Assembly (NCBI GenBank): GCA_016617785.1
Contig: JADILM010000005.1
Span: 186,001-250,000, forward strand
DNA: 64,000 nt
Reading direction: 5' to 3'
Source of the DNA: Sporobolomyces roseus
Taxonomy: Eukaryota > Basidiomycota > Microbotryomycetes > Sporidiobolales > Sporidiobolaceae
Shown: positions 49,993 to 61,340 of the stretch, one piece after another
How positions within the stretch are numbered: position 1 is the stretch's first letter
Layout of the letters: the number at the start of each line of letters is the position of its first letter
Notes under the pieces: model-generated
Told to the model about the DNA's origin: nothing
Seen by the model: the letters and a program-made list of their open reading frames with translations, nothing else
Database searches by the model: none
Program-made: the position numbers and the translations under genes

Positions 49993-50530
49993 ACAGACTC
50001 TCGTCGACTCACGAAATCTCGAATCGCTTGCTCAACCCATATACCCTCAACATCAAAACAAAAATAGACGCTTTCTCAACCCTTCTTCACAATCAGTAGA
50101 AACGAAGAAAGAATCGCTTGCTCTTCTTTTGTTCATACCCAGTTCTTTTTCGTTCTTTCCTACTTTCAGTCTCTTCTCTGTACCTTTTCTTTTAACGATC
50201 GCTTGCTTTCTCTCGATCTACTGTCTTTACCTCCTCCTCTACTTTCTCTCCCCTGTGTGTAGCGAAACAAAAAAAAGATGATTCAAAACTGGATAGACGT
50301 ACTCTCTCACGAAGCCACTCGCTACTAGTCGTCGCGTATGAAGACTTTCATTGACAACGAGTGTGAGGCGTAAAAGACTAGATTCTACAAAACCTAGTGA
50401 GTACTATCGAGAACAACAGATTCCATAAATATGCAAAACCAGAGAGACAAGAGAGAGAGAGCTAGGGATAAAACACAGAAGGTATAACTTATAACGAATA
50501 ACCAATAACGATGAATGCAAGCTTGTAAAT
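49993..50530. other. Convergent intergenic region
   Basis: 538 bp between two 3' ends; T-rich and A-rich UTR-like tracts, nothing else supported. Confidence 0.45.
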
Positions 50531-51565
50531 TTACTTAGAAGCAGAAGGAGAAGGAGGAGCAGGGAAGAGATCCAATTCAAGATCGAAAGAGTTGCCATTC
50601 TCCTTCTCTTCTTCCCCTTCTTCGTCCGACGAAGTGTCTGACTCGTCCTCCCCCTCCGAAGAACTATCATCTGAGAACCTCGAGTGCTCCGAACTTGCCG
50701 AGGAAGAGTAGGAAGAGTTTGCAGAGGGAGCAAGAAGGAAAGGGGATGAAGAAGTCGAAGGGAAATTAAATGTTTTCAACCTCATTGCTTGAGGAGAATC
50801 GGGCGAGCGGCGAGATCGACGAGGTGGTGAGCACTGAGGGGGAGGGAGGTCGTCGAGTGAAGTGGAAGAAGAGGAGGAGGAGGAAGAGGAGTTTGAGCGA
50901 TGAGTGAGAGTCGCTCGTCGTTTAAGCAGACTTCGGCGCAAGTCGCGTTTGTTCGAGTTCGCAGAGGAGGAAGATAACGGAGGACCGGGGTCCGAGCGTC
51001 CTCGACGATGGTAGGAGGGTCTGGTGCGGCGTGGTGGGAATTGTTCGAATTTCGCATTCTCCTCCTCCTCTTCCGACGAAGACGAACTACTCGAGGATTC
51101 TCCACCCATTCCCAAGGCTCGTCGCATAGCTCGAGGATCAGACCAAGAGTGACGACGTTCCATTCTCGCACTTGAGCCGTTGGAGAGAGGAAGAGGAGAA
51201 GGAGAAGTCTGGTCGCGAATTCTTGGTGAAGGTGAATCGATTTGTGTGCGAAGTGATAGTTTCGGTCGACGGATGGATTCTGTGGGTCTGTCTGTCGAGT
51301 ATACAGGAGTGGGAGGGAAGCAAGAAGAGAGGTAGTCGAGGGAAGCGGCCAAGGAAGAAAGCGAAGTTTGAGTGAGGGAATGTCGCTGCTGTAGGGGAGG
51401 AACGCGTAGGAGAGCTTCTCGTTAAGCTCTGCAAGACCTCTTTGGGAGGTAGGAAGATGTGCTCACCCTCTGTTCGAGAGACTTGTTGGCTGAAACGAGA
51501 GTTGATTGAAAGTAATTCGCCAGGTGATCCAAGGACGAGTCTGCTTCTTGAGTGGTTCTAGACAT
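50531..51565 (-). CDS. Unrecognised Ser-rich protein with helical N terminus
   Basis: Exons 51467-51565 and 50531-51388 give 318 aa. I chose the CTACAG acceptor at 51389 because earlier AGs break frame; a CTTAAC branch-like site precedes it. Residues 1-60 look helical (SSLDHLANYFQSTLVSANKS, then LTQTSLSSLAASLDYLSS). The rest is disordered: Ser runs, an acidic block (SSSSEEEEENAKFEQFPP), Arg-rich segments (RRSLLKRRATLTHRS) and an acidic C terminus. RHSWSDP and SPPRRS suggest kinase or 14-3-3 sites. No family recognised; function unknown. Confidence 0.65.
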
Positions 51566-51883
51566 ATTTCAAGGTCCGTATGATTGCTTGAAACGAGTTG
51601 AGTTGAGAAGTGGTTGAGGAGGGTGAAAGAAGAAGAAGAGAAGAATTCGAAGAGGGAGACTCAACGCGTTTCTCTTTTCGCGACTTTAAATTTTTGTGAT
51701 CTTGCCCTCGGTTTCCGAAAGAAAGAAGGTCGACGGGAAACACCGGCAACGAAGAAGGAACAGCCCTCGAAGAGGAGTGAAGATGGACAAAAGAGCCGCG
51801 AAAGCGGGTATACATATTTTCGCAAAAAAGAAAAATCTACAATGGGGAGAAACCAAAGAACCTCGACTACAACTCGATTCCTA
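51566..51883. other. Short intergenic region
   Basis: 318 bp between the Ser-rich gene start and the NDUFS3 3' end; GA-rich stretch at 51620-51660. No other feature. Confidence 0.45.
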
Positions 51884-52970
51884 CTACTTCTTGGTGGCCT
51901 CTGCCTTGTTCTTATCCTCTTGCTTGCCCTCCTCCTTTGGTGGTTGAAGAACGAATTGAGGTGCACGAGCATCGATACCGTTTCCAGTTCCCTCCCAAGG
52001 CTATCATTCGAGCGCAAGAGGGGAAAACTTCAGCTCTGCGCTTTGGGAGACTTTCGAGATACGGGTAAAGAGGACTTACGGAAGCAGCACCCTCGAAGTT
52101 ACGGAAAGCTTGCGAAAGTTGCAATGGTTCCGAAATGACTCGTTTCTTCTCCTCGTCGTATCGTACCTCGGTGTAACCGGTCAAAGGGAAATCTTTTCGG
52201 AGTGGGTGTCCTTCGAATCCGTAATCGGTGAGGATACGACGAAGATCCGGGTGTCCACTGAAAAAGATTCCATACATGTCCCACGCTTCACGTTCGTACC
52301 TGTAAGAACGCTTTCTTCGCTCAGCACGCCCGTCATACAAGCTGAGTAGAGGAAAGAGTGCTCACCAATCTGCACCTCTGAAGAGCTTTACGATTGAAGG
52401 TACAGGAGAAACTTCATCGGCGTAGGTTTTAACCCTAATCCTCGAATTGTGTCGAACACTCAACAAGTGATAGACGACCTCGAATCGCTTCGCCCTCGTA
52501 GGGTAATCGGCACCACAGATATCCATGACCGACTTGTACTGAGTGTTTGAGTGATCTCGAAGGAAAGACATGACGGGTACGATCGCTTGAGGGTCGACGT
52601 ATAAGGTGAGTTCGTCCTTGTAGACTGAAGTTTGTTGAATGAATTTGGGGAGGGATGCCATAATCCATGCACCGTATTCTTGTAAAGCGGCAGAGTAAGG
52701 TTGAGAATCCTCTGCTGGATTGCGTCCAGCAGATTCAGTGAAGGGAGTGGTCTTGCCAGTAGGAGCGGCTATAAGCACAAGCACTCAGATCAGCTTCTGT
52801 AGCTCTCCTGATGAGCAAAGTAGAGCAGAGAGTTGTAACTCACCTTGAGATCGGATGGCGGAGGAAGTAGAAAGAGGTCGAGCCATCGAAACAGCGAAAC
52901 GACTAGCGGTAGGCCTGACTGCGCTAGAGGTACTCGCTAGTAATCGGTTGAACATCCTAGGTGCCGACAT
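51884..52970 (-). CDS. Complex I 30-kDa subunit (NDUFS3/NuoC)
   Basis: Core peripheral-arm subunit of mitochondrial NADH:ubiquinone oxidoreductase near the quinone site. Exons 52844-52970, 52366-52768, 52080-52299 and 51884-52000 give 288 aa. A Ser/Arg-rich presequence (about 1-45) precedes the conserved body: [40 protein letters not shown], then the signature [20 protein letters not shown] with [20 protein letters not shown]. The end is [14 protein letters not shown] plus a Lys/Glu tail. Presence implies a complete complex I, consistent with an obligate or facultative aerobe. Divergent from GWT1. Confidence 0.96.
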
Positions 52971-53083
52971 CTTTAGTGGTTGTTGATGGTTGATGAGGGC
53001 GAATCTTCGTCGCTCTCATTGAATACGAAATCAAAGATTACTTTTGGTCCTTACCTTTCACTTTGAATTCGACACCGCCTCGG
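52971..53083. promoter_or_regulatory. Bidirectional promoter region NDUFS3/GWT1
   Basis: A 113-bp gap between divergent starts, among the tightest in the window. Confidence 0.45.
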
Positions 53084-55086
53084 ATGGGGTACAAGGAGGA
53101 CAAGGAGAGCTTTGTATCCGGTTCAACAGGTGGTACAGTGACTCGAATAAACCTAGTCTGCTTGACAGCTCTCGTAAGTGCTTCCGAATTCCTTTCACCC
53201 AACTTGGCGATCTCAACTCCTCACTGATCACTTTGAGCATCCCCTACAGACGACGTACGCTTTATGGAGTGTCGCTAATTCGAGACTGACTCAAGGAACT
53301 CGGATAGCGAGTTGGAAAATCGCATCAATCGAATTCTCAATCCTCGTTCTTCCCCTTTTGTTCGCCTTGACCCTCTTCTCCGACTACCCTGTTTCCCTCA
53401 ACGTCTTCCTATCGACACTCATAGTCGGTGTCAATGCTCTCCCTCCACCACAAGACATTCCACCCCTCTCTCCCATGCCAGATCAACATTCTCGAAAGTC
53501 CTCGACAGCCCATTTCGATGTCAAACCGTTCAACAAACCTTTCGTGACGAGTTACAGGGCGATCATGATGATTATGACAGTTATCTGTATTCTCGCCGTC
53601 GATTTCCCAGTCTTTCCCAGAGAGTTTGCGAAAGCCGAAACTTGGGGGACTTCTCTCGTTGAGCTCTAACCATCGCCCTGTTATCACTCTCGAGGGCATA
53701 GTCTGACTCTTTGACCTCGATTTAGATGGATTTGGGAGTAGGATCTTTCGTCTTCTCCCTTGGAGTCGTCTCTGCCCTACCTCTCCTTCGTCGAACGGAT
53801 CCTCGACCCTACTTCGCATCAGTCCTCTCCTCAATCAAGAAGTCTCTTCCAATCATCGCATTAGGTCTCGTACGAGTCATTATGGTGAAAGGTGTAGACT
53901 ATCCCGTTCGTCTGATCTTTCTTCATTCATTGATACGGAGCGATCCTTTGACTAATCGATGATGCTTGAGGCGTACAGGAACATGTATCAGAGTATGGAG
54001 TACATTGGAACTTCTTCTTCACGATGGCTTTCATCCCAATTTTCGGTACCGCGCTCGAAAGGTTCGCTACTTCGATCGATATGCACTGGATAGGCTTAAT
54101 CGTCTCAATCTGTGAGTCTCAAGCTTTCACTTCAGCTCTCTCCTCGATACGCGAGCTAAGGTGTCCTTGTACGCCTCACAGTGCATCAACTACTACTGTC
54201 CTACACTTCATTACAAACCTGGACTCTCAACGCAGAACGAACGAACCCGGTCTCTCAGAACAAAGAGGGGCTCGTTTCATTCCCAGGTCCGTCTCCCTCT
54301 CTTCTTTTCTCTCTTCTCCTCCCTCTACTCACATCGCTCCCTCGCACTGCAGGCTATCTCGCGATCCATCTCCTCGGTCTCGCCTCAGGACTCTACATCC
54401 TCCCTCCCGACCCTTACTTCTTCCCTATTCATTCACGCACCCTCTCTCCCTCTGCCCCGGTCGAAGTCAGAAGGAAGTTCGAAGAGAAACGATCGAAAAT
54501 TTGGAGGAGTAAACCTGGGAAATTAGCGAATTTGTTGGGAAGTTATGCCGTAGTTTGGTGGGTTTGCTATTACTGTACGAGGTTGGGTGGGGCAGAGGTA
54601 TCAAGGAGACTCGTATGTCCCTCTTTCTTGAACTCGTCCTTACTGAACTAGATGCTGATGGGTTGGAATGAGTGACAGGCGAATCTTTCATACGTTCTAT
54701 GGGTCGTAGCATTCAACACTTCCTTCTTGTTCTTCTACCTCCTCATCCAACTCGCCTCAACTTCAAACATCTTCTCTTCCAACACGACAACCCCGTCGAT
54801 CTCGACCCCTCCACCGAACGAACCAAAAGCTCCAGTGATCTTCGAAGCGATTAATCGAAATGGTTTAGTCGTATTCCTAGTCGTACGCCTCTTTCCTCTC
54901 ACGCCTCTCTCTCTGAGCTGATGTGGACAAGAGTGTTTCCAGTCGAATCTATTGACGGGTTTGATCAACGTTTCGATTGAAAGTATGTATACTTCACATT
55001 TCAACGCCATCTTGATCTTGGTTTCGTACTGCGCGGTCGTCGTAGGCGTCGCATGGGGATTGAGAAGAAGACGGATCAAGCTATAG
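53084..55086 (+). CDS. GWT1: Gwt1, GPI-anchor inositol acyltransferase
   Basis: ER membrane enzyme that acylates inositol of glucosaminyl-PI in GPI synthesis; the known target of the antifungal manogepix. Exons 53084-53173, 53250-53657, 53726-53905, 53979-54111, 54182-54286, 54353-54612, 54679-54882 and 54943-55086 give 507 aa. [17 protein letters not shown] at the start, [45 protein letters not shown]-type [20 protein letters not shown], and the closing [20 protein letters not shown] are family hallmarks, with about 12 membrane spans. One donor is GTTCGT. Confidence 0.95.
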
Positions 55087-55466
55087 GGAAAATAACTCCG
55101 ACTAGTGATATTGTTTGTTCGTGTTGTAACAAAAAAAAAATGAAACACTTTTGTTAGTTTTTTTCTTTCTTGGATCGCTCGGTTTTCTCCCTCGATCTGC
55201 TTCACCCTGTAGACTAGATCTCAAAGGAGTTGATCCTGAGTCGCATGGAGCTGATTGGTGCGCGAAAAGAAGAAACGAATAACGAGGGGGTTGCGAATTT
55301 CGTACAGAAAAAGGAGTCAAAGGGAGAAGAATACCGTCGAACGGTGTCAAGTCGAGCAAGAGGAGAGGGGGGAACATATACAGATACAACGCGGCTCCCC
55401 ATCCCGACTCCCCTTTCTCTACCCGCGAACCCTATAGCGATCAGGTAAACCAGAACTCTGATTCAT
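55087..55466. other. Convergent intergenic region GWT1/mL43
   Basis: 380 bp with a poly-A run at 55130-55140 and 3' UTR-like sequence. Nothing else recognised. Confidence 0.45.
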
Positions 55467-55988
55467 CTATTGTTTCCTCGTTTCCTCATGGAAAGCACTC
55501 CACATTCCCCTAACCGACTCATTCGTACTCTCCACTCTTGGTCTCCTGATTTTGACAATCTTTGCACCACTCGAATCCAGCAACAACTTTAACTTTTGTG
55601 CGATCGAAGAGGGTTGTAAAGATCTAACACAAATCTCTTTACTTCTTCCATTGACTACACACGCTCAACTCGGATCAGCTCTATACTCTCGCGTATGGAC
55701 AGAGAGAGAGGGTAGTGGGGGCATACGGTAAAGAGCTCTCAAAATTGGATGTTTCCCTTCCTCCCTCCTCACGACGATTTCTACCCCCGGATATTGCCTC
55801 GCTAGTGATTGTACGTGACCAGAGGATAAGAATTGTCTCATTCCTTGAGCTGAACCTTGGATCTCAGAGTAGGAGAGGACGAGTTTCTTGCACCCTAGGA
55901 CGAAAGATGAAGGGGAAGCGAGATTGGGAGAAGCGGGTGTAGAGGATGAAGGGAGAGCGAGGGAACGCCGGAGAATCCGTGAGGCCAT
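55467..55988 (-). CDS. Mitochondrial ribosomal protein mL43 (L51/S25/CI-B8 fold)
   Basis: Thioredoxin-fold protein of the mitochondrial large subunit (yeast Mrpl51). Exons 55727-55988 and 55467-55654 give 149 aa. After a basic leader (MASRILRRSLALPSSS), the core reads FVLGCKKLVLSYSEIQGSAQ, GMRQFLSS, YPGVEIVVRREEGKHPILRA, LYLNGRSKEICVRSLQPSSI and the C-terminal VRGMWSAFHEETRKQ. The NADH dehydrogenase CI-B8 subunit shares this fold, but the C terminus (ESTNESVRGMWS) is typical of mL43. Confidence 0.88.
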
Positions 55989-56154
55989 ATTAGATGTCTT
56001 GAGAGTTCTCTCGGGGAGTGGTGAGGAGGAGGAGATGAGATTTGGGTGTTAGGGAAATTCCAAAAGTCGTTTGTCGAGGTTTGGCTTTCTCGCATTCTGA
56101 AGCGCCTCGGAAGATTGACAGTAATCCCATTGCAGCCAGAAACAGTCACATTCA
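55989..56154. promoter_or_regulatory. Bidirectional promoter region mL43/RSC58-like
   Basis: 166 bp between divergent starts; GA-rich on the mL43 side. Confidence 0.4.
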
Positions 56155-58216
56155 ATGGCCAACTCCCGTAAGCACAACTATTTCTCCCCTTCACTTCTCT
56201 CAAACACGCTCACACTCCTCCCCTCCTCCTCTCTCCCAACTCTCTCTCACCACTCGGCATCTGTTCCCACTACTCCTCTGCAGCTTCCACTTCTACTACA
56301 TCACCTCACAACCCAAAGAAACGAGTTAGAACATCTCCCTCTCACCCAATCGACCCTTCATTGTTTCCCGACCATCAACAACCGACAACAGACTTGAACA
56401 ACAATCAATCAATCAATTCATCAATTATTAGAGATAGAGAACGGAATCAATTACGCGTAGTAGCAGAAGGGTGAGCGATCTACTCTCCCTCTCACTCGTA
56501 GGGATAGGGATGGAAAACTGAGTAGAATGTCTGAGAGGATTCCACAGTCTCGCACCTCAATTAGTGTTGGATCAACCATTATCAGTCCCATCTGCACCTC
56601 CAACTCTGCGGCATTGTTTAGCACAAGATTCACCTCTCCTCCCCATCTCAGTTCTCAGAGTTCGTTTTTCACCTCTCTCTTCCTCTTCCCATTTGAAACC
56701 ACGCTAATCCCTCAAATACGATACAGGCATGTCTCAATGAAGCATCCACGAATGCCCTGTTCAGTTCAGCGACGAGTTTAGAAGCTTCAGGAGAAGAAAC
56801 GACTAGGTTATTGAACGAGGTGGATTCGTTTCAGGGTACGGTTCTTGGGTTGTTGGATGAAGTGGAGAGACGGTATAGAGCTGAAGAGAAGAGAGGGGAT
56901 GAGAAAAGGGGTATCAAGAGAGAAGCGGAAGACGAGGAAGGTGAGTTGCGAAGAGTTTATGAATACATCGAGAGATCTTAGCTAATCCGTAGCTTCGAGG
57001 TCTCGCAGATCCCAAACCTTTTGCGTCGACATCAACAGCTAAAAAGTACATGTTACATCGAGGTGGAGCGAACGGTGGAGATCTCTTCACTTCAGCCGCT
57101 TTCCTCTCCGATCGAGAACTCGAACAAGTTTCCCTCTGTGCGCAACCTCTCCCTTCCCTTCTCCCTTCTCCCTCACTAACCCTCATCTCAAAACAACAGT
57201 ACAAGACGCAGATCTAGTCGCTGTGCACCCCTCCCCTTTCACCTCTTCATCCCTCCCCGCTCCCTCTCTCGGTTCCCTCCACCCCTATCTCCCTCCCCTC
57301 GTACCCTCCCTTCCCCCTTCAATCCTCGCCCAAAAAGCCCCAGGTCAAAACCCTTCAATTTTCCCTACTCTCCCAGCTTTACTCCCTCCCCAACCCGGTA
57401 AACTCTACCAATCTTACCAGAGAGAAACTAGGATGTTGGATTACGGGACGTTTTCAAGTTTCGCACCTGCGTGGGATTCGAGTGGTAGTACGGATGGGGG
57501 TTATTTTAGAGCTGCTCAAAGAGCACAAGGGAGGGAGAAATTGAAGAAATGGGAAAAAAGTTTGGTTCCTTCGAATCGAGTTCAACCTGTACTGGAAACG
57601 AGGGAGATTGTATTGAGTGAGGAGGAGAAGGAGACGTTGAAAGGGATGAAAGTGGAATTGGATGGGTTTGTAGAGGGAGTCAAGGGGGAAGAAAGGGTTT
57701 GGGAAATCCTGAGGAGGAATTGGGAGTTGTTGGCGAGATTACAAGGAGCTCAGGTGGCGAGGGTTCGGAAGGTAGCTAAGAAGGAAGAGAAGAGGAAGAG
57801 GAAAGGGAAAGTGCAGAATGGGAATGGAGATGGGGACGACGACGAGGGTGGACAAAGTGAAAAGAGGGATGTTGCAGAAGGAATCGAAAAGGAGGATGGT
57901 AAGTACCTTCTTTGTCTCCGCTTGGAGCTGTGACTGATAGATTCTTCTAATACTCGCAGCCGAGGAACTCTTGACATCTCTAACGACCCTACTCGCCTCC
58001 TTCTCTTCAACCTCCCCCTCTCCCTCCCTCCTACCTTCCTCCTCCCTAATCCGATCCCTCACACCACTGATAGTAGGTGAATTAACGCGAGAAGCAAGTT
58101 ACACTGGAGGGTTGGAACCGATCGATTCGACTGGAATTGCAGGGTGGGAGAAAGCCGTCAAGGAGGGAAGTGGTGCTGGAGGAGGAGGTGGGAGTTTCAG
58201 GGTCAAACAGGAATAG
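56155..58216 (+). CDS. Rsc58/BRD7-9-like SWI/SNF-family subunit
   Basis: Exons 56155-56167, 56284-56470, 56548-56659, 56727-56940, 57009-57137, 57200-57898 and 57960-58216 give 536 aa. A PKKRVR nuclear signal lies at 15-20. A helical region follows (GLAPQLVLDQPLSVPSAPPT, ETTRLLNEVDSFQGTVLGLL). Then come a Pro-rich stretch and MLDYGTFSSFAPAWDSSGST near 305, which resembles the SSFAP-x-YDSS motif of BRD7/BRD9 and Rsc58. A second helical region (VWEILRRNWELLARLQGAQV) carries a Lys-rich run. No clear bromodomain is seen. A chromatin-remodelling role is inferred from that motif. Confidence 0.6.
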
Positions 58217-58421
58217 ATAGAGCTCGAGAGGGAAGTAGAAGTTAGGCTTTTTTTGTTGTGAAAAATTTGAGAAGAGCATCGATTTCATCGCAAAGTGAAG
58301 GAACAGAGAAGAACGAGATGGCTTAATGAGCTGGCTTCTGCTCCCGCGCATTTCGTCTGTTGAAACGAGAGAGAAGCTTTACTGAGCCACTGTCAACGAA
58401 AGAGCGAATCTGATTCTGCTC
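58217..58421. other. Flank of the MITE-like element
   Basis: 3' UTR and spacer; nothing recognised. Confidence 0.4.
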
Positions 58422-58648
58422 CACGGCGGGCAAAATCGAGTCCGAACAAGAACTTGGGAGGGGTTTTGGAAGTGAGCTCCTGAATTCTTCCACCAGATTC
58501 AGGCGGACCCCGAGTCCGCATCAAGTCCGCAGATTACATTTGATTGTCTTTGCTTAATTGGGACCATTCGGATCTATTCAGGAGCTCACATCCAAATCAT
58601 TTCCAATTCTCTAGTCGGACCTCTTCGGACTTATCTTTGCCCGCCGTG
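58422..58648. mobile_element. 227-bp MITE-like element with long terminal inverted repeats
   Basis: The ends CACGGCGGGCAAA and TTTGCCCGCCGTG are exact inverted repeats. Homology between the arms continues inward with gaps, ending in another matching block (GTGAGCTCCTGAAT / ATTCAGGAGCTCAC) about 65 nt in. The element is flanked by CTC at 58419-58421 and at 58649-58651, a candidate 3-bp target-site duplication. It has no coding capacity. Short length, long inverted repeats and a short duplication define a miniature inverted-repeat transposable element. CAC ends with a 3-bp duplication would suit a CACTA/CMC-type parent, but that is inference. Confidence 0.75.
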
Positions 58649-58651
58649 CTC

Positions 58652-59152
58652 GGAATTCCATTTTTCGTTCCCTCTCTCCACTGCATTCCACGTTAGCATC
58701 ACCCACCGAACACGCAGCGATCCAATCACCCATAAGAGACAGTCAGGCTTGCCTAGCAGCCTCATTCGACTCTTACAACCTTTCTCGGCTCTTCCAACTC
58801 GGTTCATCTTCTCGACGACAACTCGCTCAACAGAATCTCTGGCTGAGTGGTAGACGCTTCAGTAAATCGATGTGAGTATTTGAAATGCTTTCTGAATGCA
58901 CGAGACAGGCTTATTGACCCTCAGATGAAGCAGTTTGGCTCGCTACTCCCTCGACTCCATCTCGATCTCCTACTGCAACACTACACGCCAAGGATCTCTG
59001 GTGAGCTACATACTCGAATTCGAGTTAAAATGCTCTTTTCAAGCTAATAACTGGGTTCGTTTCTAGCCCCGAAATTCACCTTTCCCTCACCCCTTACTCT
59101 ACCGATTCCTCACCCTCGAATTCCTTCCCTCTTCTCTCCCATCCATCACCCA
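58652..59152. other. Promoter or 5' exons of the F-box gene
   Basis: Two coding-looking pieces precede the F-box exon: 58735-58861, and 58924-59001 ending in a GTGAGC donor. The second joins in frame to 59067 after CTAG, giving MKQFGSLLPRLHLDLLLQHY upstream of the F-box start. Whether these are translated is undecided. Confidence 0.35.
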
Positions 59153-60382
59153 ATGTCCCCTCTTTCCATCTCCCGATTCCCCGACGAACTCGTCCTCGAA
59201 ATCTTCCGAGATCAGTGTTTCTCAACTTCCGACCTCACTCGACTCGCTCTCGTCTCTCGCCGCTTCCTCCCCTTGATCAAGCCTCTACTATACGAAGTGA
59301 TACCTTTGGAGGTCGTTCCACATCGGGGCGAGGATCAGCCGATGGATCTGGTTTACAACGTCAAGAGTTGGAAATTGCTCAAGGTGTTGGAGGCGCATCA
59401 TGGTCTCGCAGCAATGGTGAAAGAGATACGGTACGACAAACTTTGGGAACCGGAGGAGGGTGCCCTGGACACTCGGCAGTCGGAACTACAGACGAACTCG
59501 CATTGACGACTTTCCTTCGCATCGCCAAGAACGCGACGGTTCTCACGCTATTCGAAGTTCTACACGACAGTACAGCCTACCTCGAGTCGCTCGCAAGGTA
59601 TGGACCCAAGATCAGCACGCTCAGACTTCGGAACTGCGTTGCAACTCGACCAGAAGGACCAACGGACAGCGAACGAAACATCACACAACTCAAAGCATCC
59701 CGTATCTACGGGAACAGTACGGAGGAGTTCGTCTATCCGAACCTCACGCATCTGGACCTCGAGGATGAAGAGATCAAATGGAGCGATATCAGCTACTTGA
59801 ACTCGGTTCTCCCAAATCTCGAGGTGCTCAAGATCACCGTAAAAGTTGCAGTCGAGCTCGACTTCTCAAAGATGCCTCGTCTACAGTACCTCCACCTCTA
59901 CAACATCAATGATCAGGGCGCTCCACTCACCTCAACAACATCATTCCGAGTGGCCGAGTTTTGGGGATCACTCTCTCGCGCGCCGTCGATCAAAACCCTG
60001 AGCTTCGAGGCTTGCGCGTACGAGTGCAAATACGAGATGTTGATGTTCGACGCGGGGTACCTCGGGTACTGTGCTCCGACCCTGAAGACCATTCGATTCG
60101 ACAGCGGAGTGCGACTCGATCGTGTCAAGCGCATTCTTGACGGAAAGCTGTCAGAATCTCTAGTACGCTTTCTAATTCCGACTTGTCAAATCGACTACGG
60201 ACCGAGGAGCGACTCGCGGTGTGAAAGGGAAGCCAGAGCAATCGTTGCCATGTGCGAGGGAACAGGAATCGAGGTTTTGCATGAGGACAGTCAAGAAGTG
60301 CTCTGGGATAGATGGTGTGAGCTCTCCTCAATCCTTGCTAACTCCTTTCGTTGACGTCAAAGCTGACCTTGCAGCGATTTGA
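59153..60382 (+). pseudogene. F-box protein gene with apparent frame break
   Basis: Two well-formed coding blocks lie in different frames. Block 1 (59153 to about 59459) starts MSPLSISRFPDELVLEIFRD, a classic F-box, continues TRLALVSRRFLPLIKPLLYE and reaches VKEIRYDKLWEPEE. Block 2 (about 59460 to 60316) reads DELALTTFLRIAKNATVLTL and LRR-like strands (YPNLTHLDLEDEEI, LPNLEVLKI, MPRLQYLHLYNI), ending after a small exon at 60375-60382. The good GT-AG intron at 59431-59491 gives the wrong frame; only a 32-nt intron (59460-59491) would restore it. A one-base indel in the G-rich run at 59451-59460 also explains it. F-box proteins pick substrates for SCF ubiquitin ligases. Confidence 0.6.
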
Positions 60383-61340
60383 GCAGAACTTGAACCGGTG
60401 AAATTCAGAAGTCTGCTTTTTGAGGGAGGCTACGACGAGGGAGATTACGGGGAGCGGCAGGACGAGGAGAGAATACTGCTGAGCTTTTGTTACCGCTAGT
60501 CTCCTCTCTTTGGTTCGCGTGATCTGCGCTGACAGAACCGTCGTCAATCAAACAGGAGTGGGCGAAATTGAAAAGAGAAACTCAAGACAATGTTGGGAAG
60601 TTGAAGGCATGGTTCTATCGGTGGAAGGTGGAGAATAAGGATCTGATGATTGTAGGGTTGTATTCGGGAGGGCAATCAAGCTGAGCAAGATTGAGTTGGG
60701 AACGATTTCTTCGAGAGTGAGATCTCGGTTTGGCGGGAGCGCGAGGTACCAATCTTCCATATTAGCGCTCTCACGATTCTGATGTAGAGCTTCGAGGGTC
60801 TTCCGCGATCATAGAGCTGAGGTGAGGAGACCAGCGAACCTTCGAAAGGAATAGCTTGCGACTTTCGCGATCACAAAAATGGAGCGATTTTGTCAGCAGA
60901 GAGCTCTCGATACTCGACGCATTGATATACGTCTTTTCGATTAAAGCGGAAGGATGAAGGGAAGGGAGGGTCAAAACAAGCGAACTTTTGTCTCTCTCTC
61001 TCCTCTTCTCTCACCTCACATCGCCTTGAACCATCGATATTACACTCTCAGATCGATCTCAATCATTATAAGAGCAATCAGAGAGCGCTTAGAGAATCAG
61101 TAGCGTTCGTCTCGTGCTCCCACCTCGCCTCAAACCCCTTCATCTCTTGACAAGGCTGTTTCGACGACAGAACCTCGAGGTGCCGTAGGGAGTATATCCA
61201 AGCATTGTGTGAGTCTATAGCTAGACACAAGTAATCAGCAGACTGTCAGTAGGGCTCTCACTGATCCTGAACTTGTTCTTCTGCAGCTTCCCCTCACGCC
61301 TCGAGCGCGTTCGCTAGCAGGCTGTCCTCCTGTTTCGATC
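60383..61340. other. Intergenic region between F-box genes
   Basis: 958 bp. Minus-strand open frames at 60548-60760 (starting MEDWYLALPPNRDLTLEEIV) and 60771-60974 have reasonable codon use but no domain or joint splice model; they may be remnants of another family member. A multi-intron 5' leader of the next gene may occupy 61150-61340. Confidence 0.35.

Noticed and set aside
51389..51466. A non-canonical intron in the Ser-rich gene
   Set aside because: Early AG choices broke frame, but the CTACAG acceptor at 51389-51394 restores it with normal GT-AG borders.
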